A stretch of 64,000 bases of DNA from Bacteroidaceae bacterium (GTDB lineage: Bacteria; Bacteroidota; Bacteroidia; Bacteroidales; Bacteroidaceae): NCBI GenBank assembly GCA_017557635.1, contig JAFYYH010000022.1:1-64000 (forward strand). The letters run 5' to 3'. A program made the position numbers and the translations under genes. Below are positions 47,975-56,161 of this stretch, piece after piece. The notes beneath the pieces were generated by a model. It was not told where the DNA came from. It did no database searches and saw only the letters and a list, made by a program, of their open reading frames with translations. Within the stretch, counting starts at the first letter, position 1; every line of letters starts with the position of its first letter.

Positions 47975-50900
47975 TCAAATATCAGCTTTACGCCCAGCTG
48001 GAGGTACCAGCAGTTGGAATTTGACTTATCCATATCGAAGGTCTTGGAAACAAGGCCTTCGTTGTTTTTTACCATCGTGAACTGAGGACGGCCCTCGGTA
48101 TCTGTACCCTTGTACTCCAGAACCTTTGCGTTGTTGCAGGCCGAAGGTGTCTGCATTACACCCCAGCTGCTGTTCAGAAGGTTGCCAACGTTCATGATAT
48201 CGAGTGATAACTGAAGTGTCTCGTTGCTGCGCTTGGAACCTCTCAGGGCGCCTACATTGAAGTTCTGGGCCAGGTGCAGGTCAAAGCGGTTCAGCCAGGG
48301 CATACGGGCTGCGTTTGCATCGGCATACTCACCCTTGTGGCTGCTCAGGTACTTGTCCTGGTTTACAAAGTCCCAGAAAGCCTGCTGCTGAGCGGCTGCG
48401 GTGATTGTACCGTTGTCAACGAACTGAATATCCTCCTTGTTGGCGGGAATCCAGATCAGGTCATTGGTTATACCGTCACCGTTCATGTCATTGGTATAGG
48501 TGTAACTGTATGTTCCTGCTGTGTATCCGGTATAGAACAGACCAATCTCAGTGCTCATGAACTTGTTCTTGGCATATCCCAGACGGTATGTGGCCATAGC
48601 AGTCAGCTTATCAGGAATTACATAGGCCGATGGGCGCAGAACCTGCTCGTTGGGGCTGTTCACGTTCACATCGTTGCTCCATGCTGAATTCAGGGCCGAG
48701 CCCTTCATATCCTGTACTGACATTGAAACCTGATGAATGTATGAGAACTCAGTCTTGAGACCGTATATGGGCTCAGCCTTAAGAGTTCCGCCCAGAGACC
48801 AGCTGTAACCCTTGTCGGTATTGCTGATAACCATGGCGCCGCCAGACTTGGATACTGTTGAATGAACAGATGCTATTCCGTTGTAATTCACTCTGTTATC
48901 AGCTCCGGCAAAACGTCCTGCAGCATCGTCGTGAACCTGGTTGTAGTTCTCAATATATACGGCGTTTATATCCTTGTTGTATATACCCTCAACCGATACT
49001 GCCAGCGGGAATGCCAGGTCATCGGGCTCATAGTCAATTGCCAGGGATGTCTTGAACACCTGCGGCAGTTTGAAATTATCCTGAATACCGGTTATTGATG
49101 CACCCTTGAGCACCGGATTTGGATTGGCGGTCATGGGCAGACCCTGCTGGACCAGATAATTACGCAAATCAGCCTCTGTATAGAGGAAATTGCCCTGCAG
49201 ACCTGTCAGGAAGGCATCGCCTTCCGTTGGGAACATTACAGTATTCTGCAGCATACCGCTGCTGTTGGGTATTGTGGCAAAGAAAACCAGAGGAATACGG
49301 CCTGTAAACAGACCTGCTCCGCCGTGTACTGTCAGCGTACGGGCATCGTCCACATCCCAGTTGAATCCTACTCTCGGTGACAGCTGCACGTTTGCCTTGG
49401 GCCACTTGCCGTTGTCTATCACGGGAGCCTGATAGCCTGAGGGAGCCTGACCGGGAGCATAGAAGTGGTTTGTCCAGTCAAGAGCCTTGAATGACTCATT
49501 GGTCTGCAGCGGCTCATAATACTGCATATGGTCTGCTCTGAGTCCGTAAGTAACAGTGAAATTGTCTGTTATATGTGACTCAGCCTGCAGGAATGCGGCG
49601 GTCTGACCGAACGATGTACGTGACGCCGGGTCATCGATTCCATCATATGTGTAAGTCATTCCGAATGCAGCGGGAGCAGCCTGGTTGATGAAATCATCCA
49701 GTGAGTTGTATCGGTAGTAACCTGTTCCGTACATGCGGTAGTTGGTGGCACCCTTCTGATACTGGTAACTGAAACCTGCAGTAATGGTGCTGTGAGCCAA
49801 TGTCCAACGGATATGGTCACTGAAACTGTATGTACGCACGTAGTTTCCGGTACCGTTTGAGAATGCCTCGTAGCCGCCGCTCATGAATGCGTCACCGTCC
49901 TTGCGGATATCGATATGCGGGAACCATGCCGATTCCGAGCCTCTCAGATTGCTTACGTCCGAAACGCTTGCAGACAGTTTGTTGCTCATCTTTCCGCTAA
50001 GACGGCTGTTGAGCTCAGCCACTGCCGACCATGCGTTATCATTGATACTGAAGCAGTTATTAAGGAATGCATACGAATTCTTTGATATGCGGTCCGATGC
50101 AGCCTTGGCACCTACTGTGCTCTTGGCATTGGGAGTGTTCCACTGCTTGTTGCCGGTCCAGTTGTAACGCAGCATCAGGTTGTGGTTGTTGTTGATGTTC
50201 CAGTCCAGACGTGCCAGAACCTTGGTATTGGTCTGGTCACCGTTGGTGAGGTCATATCCGCCTGCATCATAACCGTATGCCTTGAGTGCGGCGGCAAACT
50301 GGTCCATATCGGCTGCCGTAACGCGGCTTATCTTAGCGGCATCGTCACCCACGCCGTCCTGTGAAAGCTTATACTCGGTTATCGGACCGGGTGTGGTAAC
50401 ATACTCAGCATTAACAAAATAGAACAGCTTATCCTTAAGTATCGGACCACCCAGAGTGAATCCCACCGTAGTATGACTGTTGCTAACCCTGTCGCCCAGA
50501 TCCACGCCGTCAATACGGTTGCCGCGCATCTTCTCATTATGGAAATAGGTGTAGGCAGTGCCCTTGAAAGTGTTTGTACCGGACTTGGTGATTACATTGA
50601 TTCCACCGCCGGTAAAGTTGCTCTGACGTACATCGTAAGGCGCAATTGCCACCTGCATCTCATCGACTGCATCGATAGAAATAGGCGTTCCGCCGCCGGG
50701 CAGATCGGCCGAAAGACCAAAGCTGTTGTTCAGCACGGCGCCATCTATTGTGAGTGTGGTTCCGCGGCCGTCCCTACCCGCCATGGTGTTCTCAATGCCG
50801 CTGTAGGGCGACAAACGGGTGTAATCTAGCATGCTGCGGTTAACTGACGGCAGCATCGCCATGCTCTCACGGTTCAGGTTGTATGTCTGGCCGGTACGGG

Positions 50901-51399
50901 TCTCATTGAAATGCGTGCTCTCACCGCGTATGGTCACGGTGGGGATATTAAGCGTCTCCTCCTTAAGTATCACATTGAAATTGTAATCCTTACCCATAGA
51001 GAGCACTATGTTGTCATATGCCACATCCTGATAACCCAGGAATGACACCGTAACAAGATACTTGCCGGGCTTAAGTCCCGACAGAGAGAATACGCCGAAC
51101 TTATTGGCTACAGCGCCATAGAAAGCGCCCGTCTCATTGTTGGTAACCACCACGGCTGCTGCCTGGAGAGGCTCACCGTTGGAATCTTTCACAGAACCGC
51201 TGATAGATGCGGTAGTGTTCTGGGCCGATGCCTCCGCCCATGCAAACAACAACAGGAAAAGACACGCAAACCTGAAGAGTCTGAATGACATACTGCCGGC
51301 CTTAGCCGAAAATCTGAACTCGGATGTCTTGTTCATGCCCTTGGCACAAACAAGTTTTGCAGGCGCGATAACGCCTGACAGGACTGTTTTGTTTTTCAT
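47971..51399 (-). CDS. Oar-like TonB-dependent outer-membrane protein under FMN riboswitch
   Basis: 1142 residues if translated from ATG 51399, the first in-frame ATG after the riboswitch aptamer. A normal signal peptide (MSFRLFRFACLFLLLFAWAEASAQ) only begins at ATG 51291, so the true start may be there; a third ATG is at 51336. An ATG at 51414 lies inside the aptamer and can be discounted. After the signal come a CarboxypepD_reg domain (ASISGSVKDSNGEPLQAAAVVVTNNETG), a plug (SMLDYTRLSPYSGIENTMAGRDGRGTTLTIDGAVLNNSFGL... INVITKSGTNTFKGTAYTYFHNEKMRGN) and a large barrel ending LQLGVKLIFD. This is the Oar/TonB-receptor group. The riboswitch suggests a flavin or flavin-linked substrate. Confidence 0.88.
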   Translation of the reverse strand: MKNKTVLSGVIAPAKLVCAKGMNKTSEFRFSAKAGSMSFRLFRFACLFLLLFAWAEASAQNTTASISGSVKDSNGEPLQAAAVVVTNNETGAFYGAVANKFGVFSLSGLKPGKYLVTVSFLGYQDVAYDNIVLSMGKDYNFNVILKEETLNIPTVTIRGESTHFNETRTGQTYNLNRESMAMLPSVNRSMLDYTRLSPYSGIENTMAGRDGRGTTLTIDGAVLNNSFGLSADLPGGGTPISIDAVDEMQVAIAPYDVRQSNFTGGGINVITKSGTNTFKGTAYTYFHNEKMRGNRIDGVDLGDRVSNSHTTVGFTLGGPILKDKLFYFVNAEYVTTPGPITEYKLSQDGVGDDAAKISRVTAADMDQFAAALKAYGYDAGGYDLTNGDQTNTKVLARLDWNINNNHNLMLRYNWTGNKQWNTPNAKSTVGAKAASDRISKNSYAFLNNCFSINDNAWSAVAELNSRLSGKMSNKLSASVSDVSNLRGSESAWFPHIDIRKDGDAFMSGGYEAFSNGTGNYVRTYSFSDHIRWTLAHSTITAGFSYQYQKGATNYRMYGTGYYRYNSLDDFINQAAPAAFGMTYTYDGIDDPASRTSFGQTAAFLQAESHITDNFTVTYGLRADHMQYYEPLQTNESFKALDWTNHFYAPGQAPSGYQAPVIDNGKWPKANVQLSPRVGFNWDVDDARTLTVHGGAGLFTGRIPLVFFATIPNSSGMLQNTVMFPTEGDAFLTGLQGNFLYTEADLRNYLVQQGLPMTANPNPVLKGASITGIQDNFKLPQVFKTSLAIDYEPDDLAFPLAVSVEGIYNKDINAVYIENYNQVHDDAAGRFAGADNRVNYNGIASVHSTVSKSGGAMVISNTDKGYSWSLGGTLKAEPIYGLKTEFSYIHQVSMSVQDMKGSALNSAWSNDVNVNSPNEQVLRPSAYVIPDKLTAMATYRLGYAKNKFMSTEIGLFYTGYTAGTYSYTYTNDMNGDGITNDLIWIPANKEDIQFVDNGTITAAAQQQAFWDFVNQDKYLSSHKGEYADANAARMPWLNRFDLHLAQNFNVGALRGSKRSNETLQLSLDIMNVGNLLNSSWGVMQTPSACNNAKVLEYKGTDTEGRPQFTMVKNNEGLVSKTFDMDKSNSNCWYLQLGVKLIFD

Positions 51400-51400
51400 A

Positions 51401-51511
51401 AATTCTTCTTCCATCCAGACTTTACTGTCGGTACCGTAGTTTCAACGGTTCAACCTTTCGGCTCGCGGACTGTACCGCCGGTCGAGGAATTTCACCTCAC
51501 CCTGAAAAATT
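51401..51511 (-). promoter_or_regulatory. FMN riboswitch (RFN element)
   Basis: The minus strand carries the RFN signature in order: GGTGAAATTCCTCGACCGG then CGGTA, GTCCGCGAGCC, GGTTGAACCGTTGAAACTACGG-type stem, CCGACAGT, AAAGTCTGGATGGAAGAAGA. Only small changes from the well-known consensus (GGGTGAAATTCCCGACCGGCGG, CCGCGAGC, CCGACAGT, GTCCGGATGG) are seen. The closing helix P1 pairs 51504-51511 with 51401-51408 (one U-G), and its 3' strand ends one base before ATG 51399. The aptamer senses FMN and normally represses when bound. No separate terminator or anti-Shine-Dalgarno platform was found between aptamer and gene. Confidence 0.93.
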
Positions 51512-51518
51512 ACGGATG

Positions 51519-51545
51519 CAAATTTCCGCTTTCTGAGTGATTCCA
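51519..51545 (-). promoter_or_regulatory. Likely promoter upstream of the FMN riboswitch
   Basis: On the minus strand TTG (about 51547-51549), a spacer of about 20 bases and GAAATTTG (51519-51526), one mismatch from TAnnTTTG. The start point would fall at or just before the aptamer's first helix. Confidence 0.4.
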
Positions 51546-51581
51546 GCAAGGAAAAATTGCTAAAAAAGATAAAATGGAAAG

Positions 51582-51616
51582 GCAAAAAGAAACCGCCCTG
51601 ATCATCTCAGAGCGGT
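51582..51616 (-). terminator. Terminator of the 177-residue hypothetical gene
   Basis: On the minus strand a 10-bp stem (51607-51616 with 51592-51601, one U-G), 5-base loop, then TTCTTTTTG. It insulates the riboswitch transcript from the gene upstream of it. Confidence 0.75.
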
Positions 51617-51629
51617 GTATATAATTACA

Positions 51630-52163
51630 TCAGAATGAGAAAGACAATGTAGCGCCAAGCCCGATGTCTCTCTGTGCTGTCAGCATCAGTGAAGGTGACA
51701 GACCAACTCTGGACGCTGTGCTCTTACCTTCGTTATAGGTATCCTTGACCCATTCCATGCGCCCCTTGCCAATACCTCGGAACACGCATCCCAGACAGAT
51801 ACCTACATCTGCACCTAATTCTAAGATAGTTGCCATGTTTGCATATAAAACTCTGTCTTCATACCTCATATTATCTTGGGAGGCAATAACGAGAGTAGCG
51901 ACCGCCGATCCAGCACACACCAGTCCCAAAGTAAGCCAACCCTTACCCTTATTGAATTGTTTTTGTGCACTTTTATAGGTTGAATATAACTCCATGTCAA
52001 GAATGGAATGACACTCATCATCAGTCAGTTTGACATTATTGTCAACCCAATAATAACTGTCACCGTGTCTATCAATCTGTCTTAACTGATTCTTGACGGA
52101 TTGAGCCGATAATGACGCACTTAGAAAAATTAAACAGGCAAACAAACAAGTAATTCGTTTCAT
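51630..52163 (-). CDS. Hypothetical secreted/membrane protein
   Basis: 177 residues from ATG 52163. Signal peptide 1-21 (CLFACLIFLSASLSAQ). One or two hydrophobic stretches at about 75-95 (WLTLGLVCAGSAVATLVIA) and 105-125; the C-terminal part (ASRVGLSPSLMLTAQRDIGLGATLSFSF) ends like an outer-membrane or OmpA-type strand with a terminal Phe. No family recognised. The frame stays open to 52235, but the promoter box TATATTTG at 52196-52203 and the signal peptide favour 52163. Single gene with its own terminator. Function unknown. Confidence 0.72.
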   Translation of the reverse strand: MKRITCLFACLIFLSASLSAQSVKNQLRQIDRHGDSYYWVDNNVKLTDDECHSILDMELYSTYKSAQKQFNKGKGWLTLGLVCAGSAVATLVIASQDNMRYEDRVLYANMATILELGADVGICLGCVFRGIGKGRMEWVKDTYNEGKSTASRVGLSPSLMLTAQRDIGLGATLSFSF

Positions 52164-52195
52164 AGGAAAATGACTATTAAGTAAACTAGTATCGG

Positions 52196-52203
52196 CAAAT
52201 ATA
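52196..52203 (-). promoter_or_regulatory. -7 box of the 177-residue hypothetical gene
   Basis: TATATTTG on the minus strand, a perfect TAnnTTTG, 32 bases ahead of ATG 52163. Confidence 0.55.
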
Positions 52204-52212
52204 ATACTTTTC

Positions 52213-52249
52213 AATAAAAAAACCGCTCCAAACATAGTTCAGAGCGGTT
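52213..52249 (-). terminator. Terminator of the AsmA-like gene
   Basis: On the minus strand an 8-bp perfect stem (52242-52249 with 52221-52228) with a 13-base loop is followed by seven T residues. Confidence 0.8.
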
Positions 52250-52266
52250 AATTAATGATTTTTCTA

Positions 52267-55200
52267 TCAATCTTCAGGTCTTACGTGTTTGGCCGATGAC
52301 CGCGGTCGTACATTGGCCCGGCCGGCTTCCATGATTGCGTTCTTTCGACGCATGATAGCCTCCTCGGCCTTACCCTTCTCAGGACTGTACAGCTTGTCAT
52401 ACTGAGCACGTCCTACCTTGACATGACGTACCGGGAACTCTGCTATATCGTTCAGAGGACCGCTGATGGTCACACCCAGACGGATGGGCAGAGGACACTT
52501 TACAAGTGATATGTTGTAGTTGCAGCTCAATCCGGCATCAATGTTGTGACGGCCGCTCAGGATAGCCTCATAGCGGTCCATCTTGATGCGGGTTGGATAA
52601 ACGTCAACCTTGCCGTCAAGTACCTGCAATTCAACATCCAGGCTGTCGATAATGGGCTTGGCATCCTTGCTCATGAGCAGCTTGCGCTTGATCTCGTCAA
52701 ACATCTCACAGTCAAGAACCTGGAGGTTGGCACCCTCAATCACAGCATTGCTGATAAGCGTGAACATCTGCGGATACAGAGGTCCGTAGGTTACGTAATC
52801 AGGCTCCAGATAGGTCTGGGCGGCAAAGTGGAACTGTGCCTTGCCTGAGAATGCTTTCAACATAGGCATGATGGAGTCAACGGCAGGAATGATGTCGATG
52901 AGTTCATCAATCTCGATGTCCAGCAGGTGGAAGTCAAGTTCCATGAAGCGGTCCTCGACATTAGGCGTCTTATAGATGGCAGTCAACTGCATCTCGGCAG
53001 CCTTTGATGAGAAACCTAACTCCTGCAATACCATGACACCGTCCTTGATTGAGATGTCACCGCCTACGTTGTTGAAGGTGTGCTCATTGAACTCAACCTC
53101 ACTCAGGTTGGTGTAGAGTGTAAGATCAATGCCCTTAGGAATCATGATAGGACCGGTGCTGATGGTATCCTGGCCCTCTTCAATATCCTGAACCACCTCC
53201 TCGGCAGCTTCCTGTTCCTCTTCATCGCCGGTAAGTGCCATGAGCCTGTTCAGGTTCATGTGGTCAGACTCCAGTGAGAGTTCACCGGTAAGCAGACCCT
53301 TGCCGTCCATGAATTCACCTATGTTATAGATGTCACCCCACAACTGGATATCTGAATCGTCAATCTCGGCACGGCAGTCGTTGATGTTGAATCGGCCAAG
53401 CGAGAAGTCAAAGTCAAGAGTCTTGAGGAGGATTGGAGAGGCTAACATATCAACCTCACCGTCCTTAAGAGTCATCTTAACCTGAGGATTCCACTGGTTA
53501 AGTATCTCAGTCTTGGTGGAGTCATACTGTGCCATAGCCTGCAGTTTGGTGGCACCCAGCATTGCTGAGAGGGTGCTGCCCATGCTGGCTGCAAGTTCAT
53601 CGAATCCGATATCGGCCTTCATGGCGATAGTACCGTCGGCAGGTGCCATGTTGAGAGCTATGGCGGTGTTCTTAAGGGTTCCGAATATGGTGTCCATATC
53701 GGCCTCAAGACTGCCTACGTTGATGCTTACCTGAGCATTCATCTTGTCTACGTCTTCATCCAGACCGGCCACCGATGCGCTCAGATTGAGTTTTTCAAGT
53801 GATGCGTTGATGGTGGTGGAATCAATCATTGAGACGTCAAGGTCAGTTGCGGTGATATTGACATCGGCTGTCTGACGTTTCTTATCAACGGCTACGCGGC
53901 TGGGATAGACTGCCTCAAGCTGCAGTTTGCCCGATGCAGCCTTGAGCGAGTCATTCATGCAGGCGTCAAAATTCCTGAGTGAGATCTTGGCCGATGCATT
54001 ATCCAGAACGGGGCCGTTGTCTGCCAGGGCACCCTTGACGTTGACATCCAGTCCTACGGTTCCGTGAACGTCAATGCCCTCAAGAGCATCGGCATAAGCC
54101 TCAGGAATCATGGAGATGAGTCGGTCTATGTCAAGGTCACGCGGGGTACGGATTCTGGCACGTCCTGCAACTGTCTGCTGGCCGCCCAGTGTACCGTTGG
54201 CGTTGAATGCAATCTGCTGGCCGTCTATGCGGATGTTTGAGCCCTCCTTGACGTTGAAACGGGTTATGTCCCTGTTGGTTTCAACGGGCAGGGTGAATCC
54301 GAATGACCATCCGGGAACAAGCAGGTCACTGTCCATCTCAATGCTGATGGACGGGGTGTTGAACTCGGTAAGGAGCGCAATGTCCTGACCCTTGATGGTG
54401 GCATCGGCCTTGAGTGAGAGTTCATCGGTGATGACATTCATGGGATCCTCACCGCCCTGATTGTACTTTGTTCCTTCCACGTCTATGGCAAGACTGGTGT
54501 TGACATCGCTCAGGTCAAGTTTCAGGGCACCTTCCAGGCCTAACAGCACCTTTGCTATCTCGGCCTTGGTGATGGTTCCGATTGAATCCTCGAGTGTGAG
54601 TGAGATGTCGCGTGAATCAAAGGTGAATCCCTGTACATTGGCGCTGTCGCCTGCAAGGACGGCCTTATCGGCCTTCATCAGAATGTTTCCGGTCTCGGTC
54701 ATCATGCCCTCCGATGAGTATGAGAGGTCTGATGCGGTGATGCGGAATCCGGCCATGAGGTCACCCAGGCCTTCACTGCCTAATGAGGTGCTTACATTGC
54801 TCACAACCAGTTTAAGGTTGTTCAGGTTGGCCTGGATATCATCCATGGCGGCCTGTGTCTCCTTGAGGTTGAGAGTAAGGTCTGCAGCGACATCGTCATT
54901 GTACTTGGCGAGCACGGCGTCAAGGTCTATGTCCTTGAGGTATGCGGCAACGTCCATCGAGTCAGTCTTGATGGCTGCACCAACCGATGCCAGTTTAACG
55001 CCGGCCTTGGCATCCAGGCTGTCGTAGTTGAGCAGTCCCTTCAACTCTATGTCAAGACGGTTGATGCCGGCGTCGATACCCGACGAGAGATCCTTGTAGG
55101 AGGCGTTGACGTTCTTGACCGATATCTTCTGGAGGTCGGCATAGATGTCCATGCCGCTGTCATCATCCTTGGGTGTCTCTTCCTCCTCGGATGTGCCGAA

Positions 55201-55620
55201 CACATCCAGGTTCGATGCTCCGTCGGCCGCAGTATAGAGGTTGGCGGCCACACCGTTTATGAAGAGGTTGGTCAGGATGATCTTTTTCTCCTTGTAGAGG
55301 GTCTTGAAATCAACGGTCACCGTGAATTCGTCAACAGCGGCGAGTGTATCGTACGGAGATGTCTCCATGTCATCATACACTACAAGGCCATTCAGACGGA
55401 ATCCCAGGAAGGGATAACTACCCACAAGAGTCAGATCCACGTCATCAATCTTGGCGCGGGCGGGAGAATACTTGTCGATGGCTTTCTCCGCAATTTTGGT
55501 CAGGCTGGATGATGAAAATACCAACCAGCATGCTACCAGAATCAATATGAGGACCAGTCCGATGAGTGATCCCAGTGAGATTCCGGTAATCTTGAGGGCT
55601 TTTTTGACTTTTGGTTTCAT
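52267..55620 (-). CDS. AsmA-family inner-membrane protein
   Basis: 1117 residues. One N-terminal membrane segment at about 14-36 (ISLGSLIGLVLILILVACWLVF), then the AsmA N-terminal signature KIAEKAIDKYSPARAKIDDVDLTLVGSYPFLGFRLNGLVV. A long repetitive beta region follows, with many DLDVSM/LSLEDS-like strands, and the AsmA C-terminal domain IEGANLQVLDCEMFDEIKRKLLMSKDAKPIIDSLDVELQVLDGKVDVYPTRIKMDRYEAILSGRHNIDAGLSCNYNISLVKCPLPIRLGVTISGPLND. AsmA-like proteins resemble bridge-like lipid-transfer proteins and influence outer-membrane lipid supply. The lipocalin-like gene abuts it upstream (stop and start codons are adjacent). Confidence 0.9.
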   Translation of the reverse strand: MKPKVKKALKITGISLGSLIGLVLILILVACWLVFSSSSLTKIAEKAIDKYSPARAKIDDVDLTLVGSYPFLGFRLNGLVVYDDMETSPYDTLAAVDEFTVTVDFKTLYKEKKIILTNLFINGVAANLYTAADGASNLDVFGTSEEEETPKDDDSGMDIYADLQKISVKNVNASYKDLSSGIDAGINRLDIELKGLLNYDSLDAKAGVKLASVGAAIKTDSMDVAAYLKDIDLDAVLAKYNDDVAADLTLNLKETQAAMDDIQANLNNLKLVVSNVSTSLGSEGLGDLMAGFRITASDLSYSSEGMMTETGNILMKADKAVLAGDSANVQGFTFDSRDISLTLEDSIGTITKAEIAKVLLGLEGALKLDLSDVNTSLAIDVEGTKYNQGGEDPMNVITDELSLKADATIKGQDIALLTEFNTPSISIEMDSDLLVPGWSFGFTLPVETNRDITRFNVKEGSNIRIDGQQIAFNANGTLGGQQTVAGRARIRTPRDLDIDRLISMIPEAYADALEGIDVHGTVGLDVNVKGALADNGPVLDNASAKISLRNFDACMNDSLKAASGKLQLEAVYPSRVAVDKKRQTADVNITATDLDVSMIDSTTINASLEKLNLSASVAGLDEDVDKMNAQVSINVGSLEADMDTIFGTLKNTAIALNMAPADGTIAMKADIGFDELAASMGSTLSAMLGATKLQAMAQYDSTKTEILNQWNPQVKMTLKDGEVDMLASPILLKTLDFDFSLGRFNINDCRAEIDDSDIQLWGDIYNIGEFMDGKGLLTGELSLESDHMNLNRLMALTGDEEEQEAAEEVVQDIEEGQDTISTGPIMIPKGIDLTLYTNLSEVEFNEHTFNNVGGDISIKDGVMVLQELGFSSKAAEMQLTAIYKTPNVEDRFMELDFHLLDIEIDELIDIIPAVDSIMPMLKAFSGKAQFHFAAQTYLEPDYVTYGPLYPQMFTLISNAVIEGANLQVLDCEMFDEIKRKLLMSKDAKPIIDSLDVELQVLDGKVDVYPTRIKMDRYEAILSGRHNIDAGLSCNYNISLVKCPLPIRLGVTISGPLNDIAEFPVRHVKVGRAQYDKLYSPEKGKAEEAIMRRKNAIMEAGRANVRPRSSAKHVRPED

Positions 55621-55989
55621 TTATTTCTTCTTAGTGAAGACGATGATTGTCTTAGACTTGTCTTCCTGGTCGTAAACTTCCATCTTGGTCTCGTTGAGTT
55701 CCTGGATGATGAATACGGTGAATGTTACAATCTGAGACTGTCCTTCTTCATATTTATCGAACTTGAGTTCCAGCTCATCGCCGTCCAGACTCCATGTAAA
55801 GGTCTGAGTCCTGCCAGCCTGGGAGCGTGAACCGGTATAGTCATCGTTGAAAACGTAACTCCAGCTGCTTGTAGTCCATGATCCGATAAGCAGATCTTCA
55901 TCATAGTCATCTTCCAGAAGGCTACAACCTGTAAACACAAACAGAACGGTTGCGAGCACATAAGAAAAACGGGCAAGTTTCTTTTTCAT
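55621..55989 (-). CDS. Small lipocalin-like lipoprotein
   Basis: 122 residues. Lipobox FTGC with Cys22 (VLATVLFVFTGCSLLEDD). The mature part is all-beta: GSWTTSSWSYVFNDDYTGSRSQAGRTQTFTWSLDGDELELKFD...IVTFTVFIIQELNETKMEVYD, the pattern of lipocalin-like Bacteroidetes lipoproteins (GxW near the start of the mature chain, strands alternating). It abuts the AsmA gene with no gap, so translation is probably coupled. A lipid ligand is speculation. Confidence 0.7.
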   Translation of the reverse strand: MKKKLARFSYVLATVLFVFTGCSLLEDDYDEDLLIGSWTTSSWSYVFNDDYTGSRSQAGRTQTFTWSLDGDELELKFDKYEEGQSQIVTFTVFIIQELNETKMEVYDQEDKSKTIIVFTKKK

Positions 55990-56129
55990 AAAGCAATTTA
56001 ATTAGGTTAATACCTTTAATAATATAGTTTAGTTGAGGCGAAGTTAAGCAATTTTTACATATGCTGTAATCAGAGTGCCGTAAAGAACAATTCAAACGGG
56101 AATAATATACAGTTATCAAACAAAAAAGG

Positions 56130-56137
56130 TAAATTTG
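56130..56137 (+). promoter_or_regulatory. aspS promoter -7 box
   Basis: TAAATTTG, a perfect TAnnTTTG, 24 bases ahead of ATG 56162. Confidence 0.65.
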
Positions 56138-56161
56138 CAGGTCTTTTTAAGGAATTGACTT

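Noticed and set aside
51400-51414. ATG 51414 as the start of the Oar-like protein
   Set aside because: This ATG is the conserved GGATGG of the FMN aptamer, so the reading frame there is coincidental.
54461-55027. 188-codon open frame on the plus strand, Ser/Arg-rich
   Set aside because: Antisense shadow of the AsmA-like gene.
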